A DNA stretch of 64,000 bases from Shiella aurantiaca (GCA_030412945.1 JAUHJS010000007.1:186001-250000); one strand, 5' to 3'; positions 36,237-46,157 are shown, counted from the first letter of the stretch. Made by a program: numbers and translations. The notes: generated by a model not told the origin, from the letters alone.

Positions 36237-36939
36237 TCATACTGAGGAATGGCATACTGTTGATGCCGGAGAGGCACTTGTTCCAGTTATTATGGATTTA
36301 CTTAATCCTAAAAGTGTTGTGGATGTGGGCTGTGGAATAGGTACTTTTACAAGTGTTTTCAAACGAAATGGAGCGAAGGTATTAGGGATAGATGGGCCTT
36401 GGTGCAAAAAAGAGTTGCTTTTTAAGAACATTGATGAATCGGAGTTTTTAGAGATGGAGCTTGAAAAAAAGATTACTCTAAACAGCAGATTCGATTTAGT
36501 TGTGTGTCTTGAAGTAGCTGAACATCTTACCCCTGCTAGGGCAGAATCGTTCATAAAAGATCTGACCAACCTTGGAGATATAATCCTTTTTTCAGCTGCC
36601 ATACCCAACCAAGGGGGGGAAAACCATTTTAATGAGCAATGGCTTGATTATTGGGAAGATATTTTCAATAATCAAGGTTATCGAATTGTAGACTGCTTAA
36701 GGCCATTGTTTTGGGAAAATCCTGAGGTGTTTTATTGGTATAAGCAGAATTTTGTTTTGGCCATAAAAAATGGGGTTACAATTGAAAAAGTAGAGAAATT
36801 GCCATCAAATATCATTAGACGTATAGTACATCCTGAATTACTTGAGACAATTACCTCTTACAAAGATAAAAATGCTGTAAAAAGAGGAATGAAGTATTTA
36901 TACAAGGCGATAATGTATAGGGCTGGTTTACTGAGGTAA
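36220..36939 (+). CDS. SAM-dependent methyltransferase
   Basis: The 239-residue class I methyltransferase has the SAM-binding motif VVDVGCGIGTF (residues 33-43), LGIDGPW as motif II, and VVCLEVAEHL as the acidic motif followed by FSAAIPNQGGENHFNEQW. It likely methylates a hydroxyl or carboxyl of a sugar in the polymer or caps the chain. The substrate is unknown. It overlaps the GT-D gene by 17 bases and precedes a GT4 gene by 16. Confidence 0.9.
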   Translation: MEKKYNHTEEWHTVDAGEALVPVIMDLLNPKSVVDVGCGIGTFTSVFKRNGAKVLGIDGPWCKKELLFKNIDESEFLEMELEKKITLNSRFDLVVCLEVAEHLTPARAESFIKDLTNLGDIILFSAAIPNQGGENHFNEQWLDYWEDIFNNQGYRIVDCLRPLFWENPEVFYWYKQNFVLAIKNGVTIEKVEKLPSNIIRRIVHPELLETITSYKDKNAVKRGMKYLYKAIMYRAGLLR

Positions 36940-36955
36940 TAATATTTAAAAACTA

Positions 36956-38026
36956 ATGAAAATAGGCGTGGTTGGTCCATCTTTAAAGATGGGAGGTATG
37001 GAGCGTGCCAGTACAACAATGGCTAATAGCTTAACCGATATTGGTAATGAAGTATGTTTTTTATCGCTATTTTCTCAAGAAGACTTTTTTAAACTCAACA
37101 ATCAAGTTCAACTATTTACCCCCAATGGTTTCAATACATCCAAACTATCACTTTTTAAAACTCTCATTTGGATAAGGACTTCTCTGAAACAATTCAACCC
37201 TGACGTTGTACTGGTTTATGGTAGGTTCTACGGAGCAATAGTTTCCTTGGCTCTACTATTTACCCACTATCGTGTTTTTATTTCAGAACGTTCAAGCCCT
37301 CTATTCAAATGGGCAATTCATATCAATTTTTTTGATCGGATTGTGTATTGGTTATTGCCTCCTGCAGGAGTTGTTGCCCAAACAAAGATAGCCATGTTGT
37401 ACCAGCAAAAATATTATAGCAAGAAGTCACCTGTTCGTGTTATACCCAATCAAGTAAAACAAGTCAAAGAGTTTCCTGAAGTAGAAAAGGCCAAAATTAT
37501 ACTAGCGGTAGGGAGGTTTAATGATTATCTAAAAGGATTTGACCGATTGATAGAAGCATATGCCTTATTGAATGGTCATAAAGGTTGGAGGCTGGTATTC
37601 GCAGGTGGGGATGAGGATGGACAATATTTAAGAGATTTAGCCGACTCCTGTGGGATCATGGCAAATGTGGATTTTCTTGGAAAGGTGGAAGATATTGATC
37701 GTGTTTATGCAGAGGCAGGAATATTTGTAATTCCTTCAAGAAGCGAAGGGTTTCCAAATGCGCTATGCGAGGCAATGGCGGCTGGGCTGCCTTGTGTGGC
37801 CTTTGATTTTATAGCGGGTCCAAGAGATTTAATAATACATAGAGAAAATGGATTTATAGTTCCGGATGGTGATCTCGAAGCACTGGCTAATCAAATAAAA
37901 GAACTGATCGATAACGAGCAGTTGCGGTCAAAGGTTGGCGAAAAGGCAAGAGGAATTGCTAAAATGCTCGATCAGAAAGTAATAGCTAAAAGAATGTGCG
38001 ATTTTCTCAATAATACTAATAGATGA
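36956..38026 (+). CDS. Family 4 glycosyltransferase
   Basis: The 356-residue GT-B protein opens GVVGPSLKMGGMERASTTMANSL, with the glycine-rich acceptor-domain loop of GT4 enzymes. The donor half has LAVGRFNDYLKGFDRLIEAY, LVFAGGDEDGQYL and SRSEGFPNALCEAMAAGLP, the last containing the E-x7-E pair. The close likeness to GalNAc- or GlcNAc-transferring PglA/WbnK-type enzymes is only general. It overlaps the next gene by 4 bases (ATGA). Confidence 0.93.
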   Translation: MKIGVVGPSLKMGGMERASTTMANSLTDIGNEVCFLSLFSQEDFFKLNNQVQLFTPNGFNTSKLSLFKTLIWIRTSLKQFNPDVVLVYGRFYGAIVSLALLFTHYRVFISERSSPLFKWAIHINFFDRIVYWLLPPAGVVAQTKIAMLYQQKYYSKKSPVRVIPNQVKQVKEFPEVEKAKIILAVGRFNDYLKGFDRLIEAYALLNGHKGWRLVFAGGDEDGQYLRDLADSCGIMANVDFLGKVEDIDRVYAEAGIFVIPSRSEGFPNALCEAMAAGLPCVAFDFIAGPRDLIIHRENGFIVPDGDLEALANQIKELIDNEQLRSKVGEKARGIAKMLDQKVIAKRMCDFLNNTNR

Positions 38027-39087
38027 AAGTGAGCAAAATACCTAAGCTAAGTGTTATTGTAGCGGTTTATAATACAGAAAATCATTTAATAAAATGTTTG
38101 GAAAGTCTTGTTCATCAAGATTATTCGGATTTCGAAGTCATTTTAGTTGATGATGGCTCAACTGACCAATCAAGAGCAATATGTGAAAATTATGTGAATT
38201 CTAATACTCATTTTAGGTATATCAGGAAAGATAATGGGGGGCTTTCTTCTGCTAGAAATACAGGATTAAATTTAGCATACGGTGAATTCGTAATGTTTAT
38301 GGATGCTGATGATTGGATACGGAAAAATACCTTATTGGAAAACATTCGAATAGCTGAAAGTACCAAATGTGATGTTTTAGTATTTGGCTTTATTAAAGAG
38401 ATTCAAACTAAAAGGGGAGTGAATCAGCTGCCTTCCATTCCGCCCAAGCTGGTTAGTTTTGAAAATCCTGATAGCTTTGATAATGACTTGATACAACTCC
38501 TTAAGTCGGGAACCGGCCTAACCGTATGGAATATGTTGATTCGCAAAGAATTTCTGAAGCAGAATAACCTGACTTTTCCTTCCTATAAGAGAGGATCCGA
38601 TATGTACTTTTTGTTTCAATTATATAAATATAGGCCGCGACTTATTAGTAACCCACAACCCTTTTACCAGTATATTGCATTCAATACTTCGAAGAAATAT
38701 GATGAGCAGATAGTACCAAATCATATTGCTTTTTTTAACAAATTCCTATCATTATCGAATAGTTTAAAGTATTCATCTCAGCTTCTTGACCTTGAACTTA
38801 AATTATTTTTGCTGTGGTTTTGTCATGTAATACCTAATGCCGTTGTAAATAACAGGTATCTGTCTAATAAATTGAAATTAAAAGAACTAAAAGTATTGTT
38901 CGGTCAGGAAAGAGTTATTAAATGGACTAATAAATATAGTCTGAATCAAGCCAAGGACATGATGTCAAAAATAATGTTATTCATGATGAAGACCCGTAGT
39001 CCTTATATCATGTACTGCTTCACAAAAGTAAAAATTCTTTTTAAGCAATATATACGTGTTGACTATAAAAAATATTATAACCGTTAA
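38023..39087 (+). CDS. Family 2 glycosyltransferase
   Basis: The 354-residue protein has a classical GT-A domain: SVIVAVYNTENHLIKCLESL at the nucleotide site, ILVDDGSTDQS, KDNGGLSSARNTGL, and the metal-binding DADDW at residues 94-98. The C-terminal 150 residues are less conserved and basic and may fix the acceptor. It is an inverting transferase that would add one sugar to the undecaprenyl-linked unit. It is followed by the second AsnB gene after 8 bases. Confidence 0.93.
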   Translation: MKVSKIPKLSVIVAVYNTENHLIKCLESLVHQDYSDFEVILVDDGSTDQSRAICENYVNSNTHFRYIRKDNGGLSSARNTGLNLAYGEFVMFMDADDWIRKNTLLENIRIAESTKCDVLVFGFIKEIQTKRGVNQLPSIPPKLVSFENPDSFDNDLIQLLKSGTGLTVWNMLIRKEFLKQNNLTFPSYKRGSDMYFLFQLYKYRPRLISNPQPFYQYIAFNTSKKYDEQIVPNHIAFFNKFLSLSNSLKYSSQLLDLELKLFLLWFCHVIPNAVVNNRYLSNKLKLKELKVLFGQERVIKWTNKYSLNQAKDMMSKIMLFMMKTRSPYIMYCFTKVKILFKQYIRVDYKKYYNR

Positions 39088-39095
39088 TAAACAAT

Positions 39096-40850
39096 ATGTG
39101 CGGAATATTTGGCTTCACCAACTTTGAAAATCAAGACCTCCAAAGAGCACGTAAAGCTTTAAATTGTTTGGCACATCGTGGACCCGATCAGTGGGGAGAT
39201 TACATCAGCCAAGGAGTATACATGGGGCATAGACGATTGAGTATTATTGATCTTTCAGAACAAGGAAAGCAACCTATGCGCAGTGAAGAACATGGTGTTG
39301 TTATTACTGTCAATGGTGAAATATACAATTTTCGCTTATTACGTCAAGAGCTTGAGTTGAAATATCACTTCAAAAGTAATTCAGATTCTGAAGTTGTGCT
39401 ACATGGTTATACCGAATGGGGTATTGATGGACTTCTTGAAAGAATGGATGGTATGTATGCCATATCAATATTTGATACAAAAAGGAGACAATTGTTTTTG
39501 GTTAGGGATCGTGCAGGTATAAAGCCTTTGATTTTTTCAAATATGGATTCAAGGTATTTATGGGCATCAGAGCTAAAAGCCATTGTTGAATTTGTGGGAG
39601 AGGATAGTTTACAAATCGATAAAACAGCTATTTATGATTTTTATACTTATCAATACATTCCTACTCCAAAAACTTTATATCAAAATGTTTTTAAACTAGA
39701 GCCAGGACATTACCTTCAAATTGATACAGAAAGCAATGCAATTGTTAAGAAAAAATACTGGGTTTTGCCAGAAATAACTGGATCAGATTCCATAGAAGAA
39801 GCTAGTGACAAGATTAAGTCCTTACTTGGTGAATCAGTAAAAGAACAATTCGTAAGCGATGTTCCAGTTGGATTATTCTTGAGTGGAGGGATGGATTCTA
39901 GTGCAGTAGTCGCACTTGCGTCAATGCAAAAAAGCGGTCTTTCAACCTTCAATATCGGTTTTGAGAATAACCCTAAGGACGAGTCCCCTTATGCCGAGTT
40001 AGTAGCTGCGCACTTTAAAACCAATCATTTTAAGAAAGTATTGAATATTGAGGAAGCAAATTGGTTATATAAATCAATAAAGAATTGGTACGATGAGCCT
40101 TTTGGAGATCTCTCCTGTTTGCCTACTTACCTCGTGTCTGAATTTGCCAAAAATCATGTTACCGTGGTTTTAACTGGCGATGGAGGTGATGAGCTTTTTG
40201 GTGGTTATAAATGGTATAAGGCCTTTTCATTCATTGAAAAATTCAACTTAAGAAAATTGAGAGTCCTAAAAAGACCCGTTTTGGCAATAATACGACTATT
40301 GCTAAGTGGAAACTTTAGGAATAAGATAGTCTCGAGAGTTGAATGGTTGTTTTTATCGGAGATGGAATTATATACACGATTGATGGGTGGAAGACTTAAA
40401 AATGATATTGATAAAATACATCTTAAAAAGGAACTTTCTATTTCAGAAGATTATGATGACTACTGGTATTTTAGAAAATTCTACAGACCTGAAATGAGCA
40501 TTTATCAAAGACTACGATATTTAGATTTTCATACATACCTCCATGATGACATATTGACAAAGGTGGATAGGGTAAGTATGGCAGTTGCACTGGAATGTAG
40601 AGTACCCTTTCTTTCAAGGAAAATGATGGAGTACATGTTTACATTACCGGATAAGACTATTTTACATGGTGGAGAATTAAAAGGAGCAATGAAATACGCT
40701 TTTAAAGATATACTTCCACAAGCGATTATTAACCGTGATAAAGAGGGATTTAATTTGCCAATAAGTACTTGGGGAGGTGAACTGCGATCTGGGTTTAGGT
40801 CAAGGCAGGAGCGGATTTTGGCAGAAGTGTTTAAATTAATTCAGCACTGA
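39096..40850 (+). CDS. AsnB-type glutamine amidotransferase, copy 2
   Basis: The 584-residue protein has Cys2 (MCGIFGF), CLAHRGPDQWGDY, TVNGEIYNFRLL in the glutaminase half, and FLSGGMDSSAVVAL plus VLTGDGGDELFGGY in the synthetase half. It is shorter than the other two copies, mainly at the C-terminus. All active-site blocks are intact. It is followed by the third copy after only 4 bases, so the pair arose by tandem duplication or was recruited together; the sequences are clearly divergent, so any duplication is old. An amidated uronic acid product is inference. Confidence 0.92.
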   Translation: MCGIFGFTNFENQDLQRARKALNCLAHRGPDQWGDYISQGVYMGHRRLSIIDLSEQGKQPMRSEEHGVVITVNGEIYNFRLLRQELELKYHFKSNSDSEVVLHGYTEWGIDGLLERMDGMYAISIFDTKRRQLFLVRDRAGIKPLIFSNMDSRYLWASELKAIVEFVGEDSLQIDKTAIYDFYTYQYIPTPKTLYQNVFKLEPGHYLQIDTESNAIVKKKYWVLPEITGSDSIEEASDKIKSLLGESVKEQFVSDVPVGLFLSGGMDSSAVVALASMQKSGLSTFNIGFENNPKDESPYAELVAAHFKTNHFKKVLNIEEANWLYKSIKNWYDEPFGDLSCLPTYLVSEFAKNHVTVVLTGDGGDELFGGYKWYKAFSFIEKFNLRKLRVLKRPVLAIIRLLLSGNFRNKIVSRVEWLFLSEMELYTRLMGGRLKNDIDKIHLKKELSISEDYDDYWYFRKFYRPEMSIYQRLRYLDFHTYLHDDILTKVDRVSMAVALECRVPFLSRKMMEYMFTLPDKTILHGGELKGAMKYAFKDILPQAIINRDKEGFNLPISTWGGELRSGFRSRQERILAEVFKLIQH

Positions 40851-40854
40851 AATT

Positions 40855-42738
40855 ATGTGCGGAATTGTTGGGGCTATATCTTCTGCTAATCATTCTTTAG
40901 ACCTTTCCTCTTTGCATCGTATGCGCGATGCTATGGAAAAGCGTGGGCCGGATGCTTTTGGAGATTTTTTTTTAAGCAATTTCCTCTATTTGGGGCATAG
41001 GCGTTTATCCATCATTGATTTAGAATCAGGGACTCAACCCATGCTGGCAGCAGATGGGAAAGTAGCTATTGTTTTCAATGGAGAGATTTATAATTTCAAA
41101 CACATTCGAGCCAAGCTTCAAAAGGAGGGCGTACTATTTGCCACTCATAGCGATACAGAAGTAATAATACAAGCCTATTTGACGTGGGGCTTACATAGTT
41201 GTTTGGAGGCTTTGGAGGGAATGTTTGCCTTTGCCCTGTGGGATGAACGTGTGCAAAAAGTGTTTGTGGCAAGAGATCGCTATGGAGAGAAACCTCTTTA
41301 TTATACCAAGAATCAACAAAGTTTTTTCTTCGCCTCCGAATTGAAAGCATTGAAAGATTTCTACTCCAAAGATGCCTTATCGGTTACTGCACTCAATCTT
41401 TTTTTTAGCCTTTCCTATATTCCCGCACCACATACCATTTATGAAGGGGTATATAAACTACTCCCCGGGAACTATCTTGAAATAGACACGAATGGAGATT
41501 TTTATATCCGACCGTATTATTCACTCAAACAAGTAGTAGAAAATGCCCAAAGTCACCTCATTACCAACTATGAGCAGGCAAAAAAGGCGCTTAGGGATTT
41601 ATTATTTACCTCGGTAGAGGAAAAAATGATAGCGGATGTGCCACTGGGATCCTTTTTAAGTGGGGGGATAGATTCCAGTATTATTTCCGCTATCATGGCT
41701 AAGCTTTCACCAAAGCCAATCAAAACCTTTTCTATTGGTTTTAAAGAAAAGGCCTATGATGAAAGCGAGCGAGCGGCTCTGGTGGCTTCCCATATCGGTT
41801 CAGACCATACCTTACATATCTTAGGGCATGAAGATCTTTTAGCCGTGGTAGATGATACCTTGGCCTATTTTGATGAACCTTTTGGCGATTCCTCGGCCAT
41901 CCCTTCTATGATGGTGGCCAAAAAGGCAAAGGAAAAGGTAACCGTTGTGCTCACCGGAGATTGTGCTGATGAGTTATTTGGCGGCTATGAAAAGTATCTA
42001 GGGAAATATTATGCGGAAAAGTATGGGGATTATCCGTCAGCTTTACGGAAACTATTTGAGTGGGGTATTGGCCATGTTCCCCATACCAACCTAACAAATC
42101 ATAGCCTAAGAAAAGTAAAAAAGGTAATAGAGTCAGCTTCCCTATCTCCGCAAGCCCGCTATTTGCGCCTCGCTTCCCTAGGGTTTTCTCCTGAGGAGAA
42201 AAAGGAACTTTTGAAAGCAACATGGGAAATACCTGTTTCTGATACCATACTGAGTCATTTTTTGGCTGTTAACAAGGAAGATGAATTAACCCAAACCTTT
42301 TACAGCGATATTCAATTGGTATTGGAAGGAGATATGCTCACCAAAGTGGATAGGGCCTGTATGATAAATTCCCTTGAGGCGAGGGTCCCTTTTTTGGATT
42401 CGCGAATCGTGGACTTCTCTTTTCGGCTGCCCCATGAGTTTAAAATTCTAGGGAAGAATAAGAAGAGAATATTGAAAGACACCTTTGCTGATTTGTTACC
42501 TAAAGAAACTATGAGGTTTAGTAAGAAGGGTTTTGGCCTGCCCTTGCGTGTATGGTTTCAAAACGAGTTAAAGGAGGAGTTATATCGCCTCTTAGATGAT
42601 AAATTAGTAAAGGAACAATCTCTCTTTAATTCTGATTACCTGAAAAGGTTACTAAAAGAGCATATGGAAAACAAAGAAAACCATGCTTCTAAACTCTGGC
42701 AATTGTATGTATTTCAGAAATGGTATTATAAGCAATGA
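40855..42738 (+). CDS. AsnB-type glutamine amidotransferase, copy 3
   Basis: The 627-residue protein has Cys2 (MCGIVGAI), RMRDAMEKRGPDAFGDF, VFNGEIYNFKHI and ARDRYGEKPLYY in the glutaminase domain, then FLSGGIDSSIISA and VLTGDCADELFGGYEKY in the ATP-dependent domain. It is closest of the three to XrtA- or exosortase-locus type amidotransferases in overall look, which is an impression only. Its C-terminus SKLWQLYVFQKWY is the usual end of the family. Codon use is closer to that of the flanking chromosome than the AT-rich block at 26284-32261. Confidence 0.92.
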   Translation: MCGIVGAISSANHSLDLSSLHRMRDAMEKRGPDAFGDFFLSNFLYLGHRRLSIIDLESGTQPMLAADGKVAIVFNGEIYNFKHIRAKLQKEGVLFATHSDTEVIIQAYLTWGLHSCLEALEGMFAFALWDERVQKVFVARDRYGEKPLYYTKNQQSFFFASELKALKDFYSKDALSVTALNLFFSLSYIPAPHTIYEGVYKLLPGNYLEIDTNGDFYIRPYYSLKQVVENAQSHLITNYEQAKKALRDLLFTSVEEKMIADVPLGSFLSGGIDSSIISAIMAKLSPKPIKTFSIGFKEKAYDESERAALVASHIGSDHTLHILGHEDLLAVVDDTLAYFDEPFGDSSAIPSMMVAKKAKEKVTVVLTGDCADELFGGYEKYLGKYYAEKYGDYPSALRKLFEWGIGHVPHTNLTNHSLRKVKKVIESASLSPQARYLRLASLGFSPEEKKELLKATWEIPVSDTILSHFLAVNKEDELTQTFYSDIQLVLEGDMLTKVDRACMINSLEARVPFLDSRIVDFSFRLPHEFKILGKNKKRILKDTFADLLPKETMRFSKKGFGLPLRVWFQNELKEELYRLLDDKLVKEQSLFNSDYLKRLLKEHMENKENHASKLWQLYVFQKWYYKQ

Positions 42739-42804
42739 TATGCCAATGCTTTTTAATGAGGATTTTGTAAGTAGACAAATTAAGTTCAGTTCACTAAGAC
42801 GATA

Positions 42805-43986
42805 GTGCGTAGTTTGAAACCTAAGATCATTCGCATTACTACTGTCCCCATCAGTATGAATATCATCCTAAAAGGTCAATTGGGTTTTATGAATCAATTC
42901 TTTGAGGTGGTGGGGATTACCAGTCCGGATGAGAAACACTTTGTCGCCTGTGGGGAGCGGGAAGGAATTCGAATGATTCCCGTTCCTATGCAAAGAACTA
43001 TATCCCCTTTGAAAGATTTAGTAGCTTTATGGCACTTATTCTGGATATTTAAAAGAGAAAAACCCAGCATTGTACATACGCATACACCTAAGGCAGGACT
43101 TTTAGGGTTGTTGGCAGCCAAATTGGCAAATGTACCTATCAAAATGCACACTGTGGGTGGGATGCCTTTAACAGAGGTCCATGGGGCAAAAAAGAAATTG
43201 CTGATACTTATGGAAGGGCTTACTTATGCCTGTGCGGACAGGGTCTATCCTAATTCATTTGGCTTAAATGAAATTATCCTTAAGCACAAGTTGTGTAGTA
43301 AAGCAAAACTAAAGGTGCTGGCCAATGGGAGTTCTAATGGAGTAAATACAGAATATTTTTCTCCATTCATTTATTCAGATACACCCCAGTATTTGGAGGG
43401 ACTTAGGAACGTGTTAGGTATTGCAGCTGAGGATTTTGTATTTCTGTTTGTCGGAAGATTAGCGAAGGACAAAGGAATTGTAGAGTTGGTAGAGGCATTT
43501 AAGCGTGTTTACCAGGAACATACTCATGCAAAGTTGTTATTAATTGGGCCTTATGAGCAAAGCAATTCTATTTTGCCTGAGAATACCAGAAATGAAATTA
43601 GCAATCATCCGGCTATCATGGCACCCGGTCGATTTGATGATGTAAGACCTTACTATGCTCTTAGTCAGGTATATGTTTTTCCCTCCTACAGAGAAGGCTT
43701 TCCCAATAGCTTAATGGAAGCAGGGGCTATGGGGCTTCCTATCATCGCTTCCGACATTAATGGTTGCAATGAGATTGTTGAACATAACAAGAATGGTTTA
43801 CTCATTTCTCCTAAAAGTATAAATAGTTTATTTGATGCAATGATAGAATGTTTGGAAAATGAAGAGTTTTTGAAGCATCTAAAAGGCCAATCCCGAAAGT
43901 TTATTTTGGATAATTTTCGGAATAAAGTAGTATGGGATGAACTATATAAAGAGTATCAAACAAACCTAAAGCCCTTCAATCAGTGA
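42805..43986 (+). CDS. Family 4 glycosyltransferase
   Basis: The 393-residue protein (GTG start) opens RITTVPISMNIILKGQLGFM, a familiar start of capsule GT4 enzymes, then HTHTPKAGLLGLLAAKLANV. The donor half carries FLFVGRLAKDKGIVELVEAF, LLLIGPYE and PSYREGFPNSLMEAGAMGLP with the E-x7-E site. This type often performs the second sugar transfer after the initiating phosphoglycosyltransferase, which lies 2.2 kb downstream. The donor is not determined. Its stop overlaps the start of the next gene by 4 bases. Confidence 0.93.
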   Translation: MRSLKPKIIRITTVPISMNIILKGQLGFMNQFFEVVGITSPDEKHFVACGEREGIRMIPVPMQRTISPLKDLVALWHLFWIFKREKPSIVHTHTPKAGLLGLLAAKLANVPIKMHTVGGMPLTEVHGAKKKLLILMEGLTYACADRVYPNSFGLNEIILKHKLCSKAKLKVLANGSSNGVNTEYFSPFIYSDTPQYLEGLRNVLGIAAEDFVFLFVGRLAKDKGIVELVEAFKRVYQEHTHAKLLLIGPYEQSNSILPENTRNEISNHPAIMAPGRFDDVRPYYALSQVYVFPSYREGFPNSLMEAGAMGLPIIASDINGCNEIVEHNKNGLLISPKSINSLFDAMIECLENEEFLKHLKGQSRKFILDNFRNKVVWDELYKEYQTNLKPFNQ

Positions 43987-45104
43987 TTGATTATAAACAA
44001 AAGTTGTTCTCTACCCTTAAAAACTACCTAGGCTGGTCAAGCCAAAGAAAGATAGTTGTTTTTTCGGTTGATGATTATGGTAATGTGCGTCTTGCTTCCA
44101 CCGAGGCGCGCAAGAAGCTGATTAAGGCGGGGGCTGATTTAGATAAGAACCGTTTTGATACATATGATAGTTTAGAAACTGCTGAGGATTTATCCCTACT
44201 TTATGAGGTATTGAATTCAGTGAAGGATGCCAAAGGGCGGTCAGCCAAATTTACCGCTTATGCTTTGTCGGCAAACATAGATTTTGAGAAAGTCTTACAG
44301 GAAAATGACGGCAGGTATTATTATGAAGTATTGCCCCAAACCTTTGCCAAGCTACCGGGATATGAAACAGTTTGGGATGTTTGGCAAGAAGGTGTTAAAA
44401 AAGGGTTTATCGAGCCTCAGTACCACGGAAGGGAGCATCTTAATATTCAGTATTTTGAGAAGGCCTATGCCGTAAAGGATGCTATATTTCTAACCTGCTT
44501 GCAGGAGCGGTCTTGGTCGGGATTGCCCAGGCTTGGATTTAAACAGCTAGATTATGCCTCCGCGTTTGCCTACGAAACAGCCAAGGATATTCCCCAAGTT
44601 AGTAAACTGGCTTTGGAGGGGCTGAAGACCTTTAAAGAAGTATTTGGAACAGAAGCCAAAAGCTTTACTTCTCCCGGAGGGTATACCCATCATAAAGTAG
44701 AGCAAAATCTGATGCAAGGTGGAATTAGTTTTGTAGATACGGCATTTATAAAAAAAGAGCCTCAAGGAGATGGCGTCTTTTCTTATACCTTTAACCGCTC
44801 AGGTGTAAGAAATAAGGTAGGTCAGTTCAATTTGGTAAGAAATAGTGTGTTTGAACCCAGCCAAGCAGTTCATTACGATTGGGTAGACCAATGCATGGCG
44901 GAAATCGAAATGGCATTCAGGTTTGGGAAACCCGCAAATATTAGTTCACATCGGGTGAATTTTTGTGGTTTGATAGATCCCAACAACAGATCTCGGGGAT
45001 TAAAAGACTTGGAAAGACTCTTAAAAGCAATAACAAAGAAATGGCCTGAGGTGGAATTTATTAGTGCAGGTGAATTAGGCGAATTAATTAAATCGGAGAG
45101 TTGA
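43983..45104 (+). CDS. NodB/CE4-like polysaccharide deacetylase-family protein, copy 2
   Basis: The 373-residue protein (GTG start overlapping the previous stop) is a distant paralogue of the gene at 32269. CE4-like blocks are FSVDDYGN, QYHGREHLN (HxxxH), YDWVDQCMAEIEMAFRF and ISSHRVNFCG. The motif 3 region reads TSPGGYTHH, so the Arg seen in the first copy (APRYVW) is missing, which may alter or abolish catalysis. It has no signal peptide. Two such proteins in one locus may act on two different N-acetyl sugars, or one may be regulatory. The assignment to CE4 rests on motif order only. Confidence 0.7.
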   Translation: MIDYKQKLFSTLKNYLGWSSQRKIVVFSVDDYGNVRLASTEARKKLIKAGADLDKNRFDTYDSLETAEDLSLLYEVLNSVKDAKGRSAKFTAYALSANIDFEKVLQENDGRYYYEVLPQTFAKLPGYETVWDVWQEGVKKGFIEPQYHGREHLNIQYFEKAYAVKDAIFLTCLQERSWSGLPRLGFKQLDYASAFAYETAKDIPQVSKLALEGLKTFKEVFGTEAKSFTSPGGYTHHKVEQNLMQGGISFVDTAFIKKEPQGDGVFSYTFNRSGVRNKVGQFNLVRNSVFEPSQAVHYDWVDQCMAEIEMAFRFGKPANISSHRVNFCGLIDPNNRSRGLKDLERLLKAITKKWPEVEFISAGELGELIKSES

Positions 45105-45105
45105 T

Positions 45106-46107
45106 ATGATGCGATTCATTTATATAGGGTATTACCTAAAGCAAATGAACTGGCCGCTGTTGCGCAAGTTTATTAGATATGTCTCAAAAACGTATAATAG
45201 AAGCTCCATTTCCTTAGTTTGGGCTATGCTAGATCATGTAATACGATACAATATCTCTCTTCTTGAGTATTTCCAATTTCGTTTTTTTGAGAAAACACCT
45301 CACGAAAAAGAAGAGTGGGCAGGAACGGGTTTTATGTATGAATATCAACTGAAAATGAACCCCAAGGCCGAACGGCATATCTTGGATGATAAACGCGTAT
45401 TTGCTAAAAAATATAAGGAGTTTTTGGTACATCAGGTAGAAGATACCGAAAGCTTAAAGGCTCATCCTGATAAAGCGGAGCAGCTTTTGCATAATTCTTC
45501 TTGTAAAATTGTGCTCAAGGCCGCAGACGGCAAATGTGGCGCTCAGGTATTGGTGAAAAAGGCCAATGAATATATCCCTCAATCGCTCATCCATTTCTTG
45601 GAAAATAGTGAATATGATTTGGTCGAAGCGTTTATAATTCAACATGAACGTTTACAATCTCTGAGCCCATCGGCTGTAAATACCATTCGGATTTTCACAC
45701 AGCTCACTCATGAAAATAAAGTGGAATTGCTTGGCTGTCGTTTGAGAATCTCGGTGAATTCGCCCGTAGATAATATGGCTGCCGGAAATATGGCCGCGCC
45801 CATTGATGAACAAACGGGAATAGTATCCGGACCCGGAGTATATAGTGATATTACCAAGCCGGATGAGCATATACACCCCATAACAGGTGTGAAAATTGAA
45901 GGCTTTCAGGTGCCTTATTGGCAGGAAAGTGTGGCTATGGTGAAACGGGCTGCCTTAAAACATCCGCAAAACCGTTCTATTGGTTGGGATGTAGTGATTA
46001 CTGATCAGGGTCCGGGATTGATTGAAGGAAACCATGATTGGTGTAAATTGCTTTGGCAACTGCCTGTGAAACGTGGACTGAAGGGCGAATTATTGAAGTA
46101 TTCTTAA
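45106..46107 (+). CDS. Sugar-transfer-associated ATP-grasp protein
   Basis: The 333-residue protein matches the ATP-grasp group found beside sugar transferases. KIVLKAADGKCGAQVLV supplies the nucleotide-binding strands, YDLVEAFIIQHERL the hinge, and SAVNTIRIFTQL, NMAAGNMAAPID and IGWDVVITDQGPGLIEGNHDW the metal-binding end. ATP-grasp enzymes join a carboxylate to an amine via an acyl-phosphate. Here an amino acid may be linked to a sugar carboxylate or amine, which is inference. It starts 1 base after the CE4-like stop. A 50-base gap separates it from the initiating transferase. Confidence 0.85.
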   Translation: MMRFIYIGYYLKQMNWPLLRKFIRYVSKTYNRSSISLVWAMLDHVIRYNISLLEYFQFRFFEKTPHEKEEWAGTGFMYEYQLKMNPKAERHILDDKRVFAKKYKEFLVHQVEDTESLKAHPDKAEQLLHNSSCKIVLKAADGKCGAQVLVKKANEYIPQSLIHFLENSEYDLVEAFIIQHERLQSLSPSAVNTIRIFTQLTHENKVELLGCRLRISVNSPVDNMAAGNMAAPIDEQTGIVSGPGVYSDITKPDEHIHPITGVKIEGFQVPYWQESVAMVKRAALKHPQNRSIGWDVVITDQGPGLIEGNHDWCKLLWQLPVKRGLKGELLKYS

Positions 46108-46157
46108 TTTTATGACCGTTCTGTCCTTAGCCCTTCATTTGTACCGCTTGCCATTTT

